From an uncultured Clostridia bacterium (GTDB lineage Bacteria > Bacillota > Clostridia > Oscillospirales > CAG-272), in NCBI GenBank assembly GCA_937893945.1, contig CALCTA010000138.1, forward strand, positions 1-6,686: a stretch of DNA of 6,686 bases. Direction: 5' to 3'. Under the pieces are notes generated by a model, which searched no databases, was not told where the DNA came from, and saw only the letters and a list, made by a program, of their open reading frames with translations. A program made the position numbers and the translations under genes. Shown in pieces: positions 5,392 to 6,686 of the stretch; the first letter of the stretch is position 1; every line of letters starts with the position of its first letter.

Positions 5392-6387
5392 TTAACGGAA
5401 TCTGAATGCGTCAAGCATCATTTCCACATCCTCAAGATGAGCGTCAAAGCGGTCGGCGTGAGCGGTGTAGGTTATGGAATAGAGCAGGTCGTTGTAAACG
5501 AATACCGTCTGCATCACGCGAAGCTCACTGCCACCGTAGATAGCCTTGTATGTGTAAGAAACCGCGTCAAGCTCAAAGACCTTGCGCTCGCTGCGCTCGA
5601 CAAATTCATATCCCGAAAGATTTTTCTTATAGTCCTCGTCGCAAAGCTCGAGGTATTCCTCGACTGTCATCGGCTCGTCGGGGGTGTAAGCTGTAACGCT
5701 TACGTTAGGCTTGCCGCTCTCAGCGAAGTAGGTGTAGGAATGCTCGTCGGAGAGGTCGGTTATCCAGCTTGTAGGAGCGTAAAAGACGTAGTTATGGTCG
5801 TCGCTTGATGCAAGCTTCATTCCCGAGGGAGTTTTTTTGTCAGTCTCGTTGTCGTTCTTCAGGGATTTTTCGGTAAGCACGAACTCGCTTCTTATCTTTT
5901 CAAAGGTCTCGGCGTATTCGGGAAAATCCTTGGTGTTGCAGTAGAAGGAGAGAATTACCGCATCCTCGCCGTGAATAGAGATGTACTGTATTGCCTTTGT
6001 GGTGGCGTTCTCGGCTGTGGAAAAGTCAAATTCTATGCGCGCGGCAGGAGCGTCCTTGCCGAGCTTCGAGTCCTTTCTCGAGAAGCTGAAGTCAGGGTAG
6101 GTGCTCGTGCATTCCTCAAGGTGCTTTGCAACGTATCCGTCAAGCGTAGCGTTCGCATCTTCGAGAGGATAATATCTCGCGCTTGCGATAACGTTGAGCC
6201 CGAAGTGTGCCGAGGAGATACCGCTCGAGCGGTTGTCGCTCCAGTCCTCAGGAACGTAAAGAATGAAGGGCTCGCCCTCAAGCGTTACCGAAGTCATACC
6301 GTTCGGAACACCGTCGTCCGAGCAGGCTGAAAAAAGCATAAGGCAAGCAAGCGCCAGAAGCACCAAGGTTAAAAGCTTTCTTGACAT
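5392..6387 (-). CDS. Lipoprotein with two tandem PsbP/DUF1795-like domains
   Basis: The 331-residue product begins with a lipoprotein signal peptide (MSRKLL, hydrophobic core at 5-19) and a lipobox FSAC, with lipidated C22, so it should be anchored outside the cytoplasmic membrane. The mature part holds two similar domains, about 38-172 and 190-330, joined by a charged linker. Each starts with a FILYVPEDW- or YVFYAPTSW-type strand, has a mid-domain YPLEDANATLDGY or YTPDEPMTVEEY segment, and ends with a motif near FEKIRSEFVL or VEMMLDAFRF. This looks like the PsbP/DcrB (DUF1795) fold, by pattern only. The ATG at 6387 puts the signal peptide at the N-terminus; its GAGG lies 13 bases away, which is far, and an upstream TTG at 6423 would add 12 residues. 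It leads the desulfurase gene in an operon. Its function is unknown. Confidence 0.85.
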   Translation of the reverse strand: MSRKLLTLVLLALACLMLFSACSDDGVPNGMTSVTLEGEPFILYVPEDWSDNRSSGISSAHFGLNVIASARYYPLEDANATLDGYVAKHLEECTSTYPDFSFSRKDSKLGKDAPAARIEFDFSTAENATTKAIQYISIHGEDAVILSFYCNTKDFPEYAETFEKIRSEFVLTEKSLKNDNETDKKTPSGMKLASSDDHNYVFYAPTSWITDLSDEHSYTYFAESGKPNVSVTAYTPDEPMTVEEYLELCDEDYKKNLSGYEFVERSERKVFELDAVSYTYKAIYGGSELRVMQTVFVYNDLLYSITYTAHADRFDAHLEDVEMMLDAFRFR

Positions 6388-6389
6388 AA

Positions 6390-6443
6390 TTATATAAAGT
6401 CCTCTTTTCTGTGGAATTTGCAAAAAAGGTGAAAATCAGGCAT
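6390..6443 (-). CDS. Possible 17-residue leader peptide upstream of the lipoprotein gene
   Basis: An ATG at 6443 with GAGAGAGGG seven bases upstream opens a short frame, MPDFHLFCKFHRKEDFI. It ends at a TAA two bases before the lipoprotein ATG. Its SD is better placed than that of the lipoprotein gene, and the close stop-start junction would suit translational coupling. It lies within the predicted transcript (start near 6455). There is no run of a single amino acid codon of the attenuator kind. It may be chance. Confidence 0.35.
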   Translation of the reverse strand: MPDFHLFCKFHRKEDFI

Positions 6444-6461
6444 TATTCGCCCTCTCTCTTT

Positions 6462-6490
6462 ATGATAACAAAAAATAACGCTTCTATCAA
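6462..6490 (-). promoter_or_regulatory. Promoter of the lipoprotein-desulfurase operon
   Basis: On the minus strand, TTGATA (6490-6485) and TATCAT (6467-6462) are separated by 17 bases; each hexamer has five of six consensus bases. Transcription should start near 6455, about 68 bases before the lipoprotein ATG. The -35 hexamer lies in the centre and right arm of an inverted repeat (6476-6496). Confidence 0.75.
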
Positions 6491-6496
6491 GCGTTA
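6476..6496 (-). promoter_or_regulatory. Inverted repeat over the operon promoter: operator or upstream terminator
   Basis: TAACGCTT (6476-6483) and AAGCGTTA (6489-6496) are perfect 8-base arms around a 5-base centre. On the minus strand the stem is followed at once by six T, so it also has the form of an intrinsic terminator for a gene beyond the right edge. As it covers the -35 hexamer and part of the spacer, it could equally be a repressor site. Confidence 0.5.
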
Positions 6497-6581
6497 ATTT
6501 GTTAATTTTTATAATTTTTGATGGAAGTTGCGGCTTGGAATAGGAGATACCTTACCTACCGCGATAAATTTAGAATAAAAT

Positions 6582-6607
6582 CTGTAGGGGCGACCATCGG
6601 TCGTCCG
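6582..6607 (+). repeat. GTAG-hairpin repeat, copy E
   Basis: The first 25 bases equal 3949-3973 exactly, including the GTAG foot and the GGGCGACC / GGTCGTCC stem. It stands alone in the intergenic stretch upstream of the lipoprotein promoter, about 2.6 kb from copy D. Confidence 0.8.
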
Positions 6608-6641
6608 TTTTCCTAATTAAAGATCATTTTCCGCCGATAAC

Positions 6642-6679
6642 GCTTTTTCTTTTGACACACAAGGCGCAAAAGAAAAAGC
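6642..6679. repeat. Long A/T-rich perfect inverted repeat at the right edge
   Basis: GCTTTTTCTTTTG (6642-6654) and CAAAAGAAAAAGC (6667-6679) are perfect 13-base arms around 12 bases. No T-run follows the stem on either strand, so it is not a standard terminator. In composition and arm length it resembles 33-56. Confidence 0.6.
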
Positions 6680-6686
6680 TTAGCAA

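Noticed and set aside
5379..5414. Longer cysteine desulfurase start at 5414
   Set aside because: It would overlap the upstream gene by 23 bases and add residues not typical of the family; the ATG at 5378 has its own SD.
6389..6394. TATAAT on the minus strand just before the lipoprotein ATG, suggesting a leaderless transcript
   Set aside because: No -35 hexamer at proper distance, and transcription would start inside the coding region; the promoter at 6462-6490 is better.

Overview
The window looks like chromosome of an endospore-forming, anaerobic-type member of the Clostridia (Bacillota), probably an uncultured gut lineage near the Oscillospiraceae/Christensenellales. This rests on a SpoIIE sporulation phosphatase, an AbrB-type transition-state regulator with a zinc knuckle, a half-length TSUP transporter and SD-rich gene starts. 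The genus cannot be fixed from the sequence. No rRNA, tRNA, CRISPR array, phage gene or intact insertion sequence was seen.

Layout. (1) 84-3181, minus strand: a three-gene run made of a small one-helix membrane protein (2909-3181), a half-length TauE/SafE-type permease (2507-2902) and spoIIE (84-2453). spoIIE may also have its own promoter, with the 21-bp spacing known from Spo0A-activated promoters. (2) 3320-3768, plus strand: a divergent abrB-like gene with a textbook sigma-A promoter, a perfect Spo0A box just after the predicted start of transcription, a strong SD and an intrinsic terminator. (3) 3682-4208: 527 bases without a gene, packed with short palindromic repeats of the form GTAG plus hairpin, several as head-to-head pairs, ending in a strong terminator shared by the converging transcription units. 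(4) 4209-6490, minus strand: a complete-looking operon with promoter, a possible 17-residue leader peptide, a lipoprotein built from two tandem copies of one domain, and a group I cysteine desulfurase. (5) 6491-6686: intergenic, with one more repeat copy and a long palindrome.

How the parts fit. Two units concern the switch from growth to sporulation. In Bacillus, Spo0A~P represses abrB and activates spoIIE, and the sites seen here suggest the same two-way wiring between neighbouring genes. The desulfurase operon supplies persulfide sulfur for Fe-S clusters or thiolated tRNA; why it is led by a lipoprotein gene is unknown.

The least expected content is the repeat cluster. It resembles REP/BIME elements: a GTAG foot, a hairpin, inverted pairing, and stem changes that compensate each other between copies. 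That suggests a family mobilised or maintained through its folded form, possibly by a Y1/RAYT-like transposase elsewhere in the genome.
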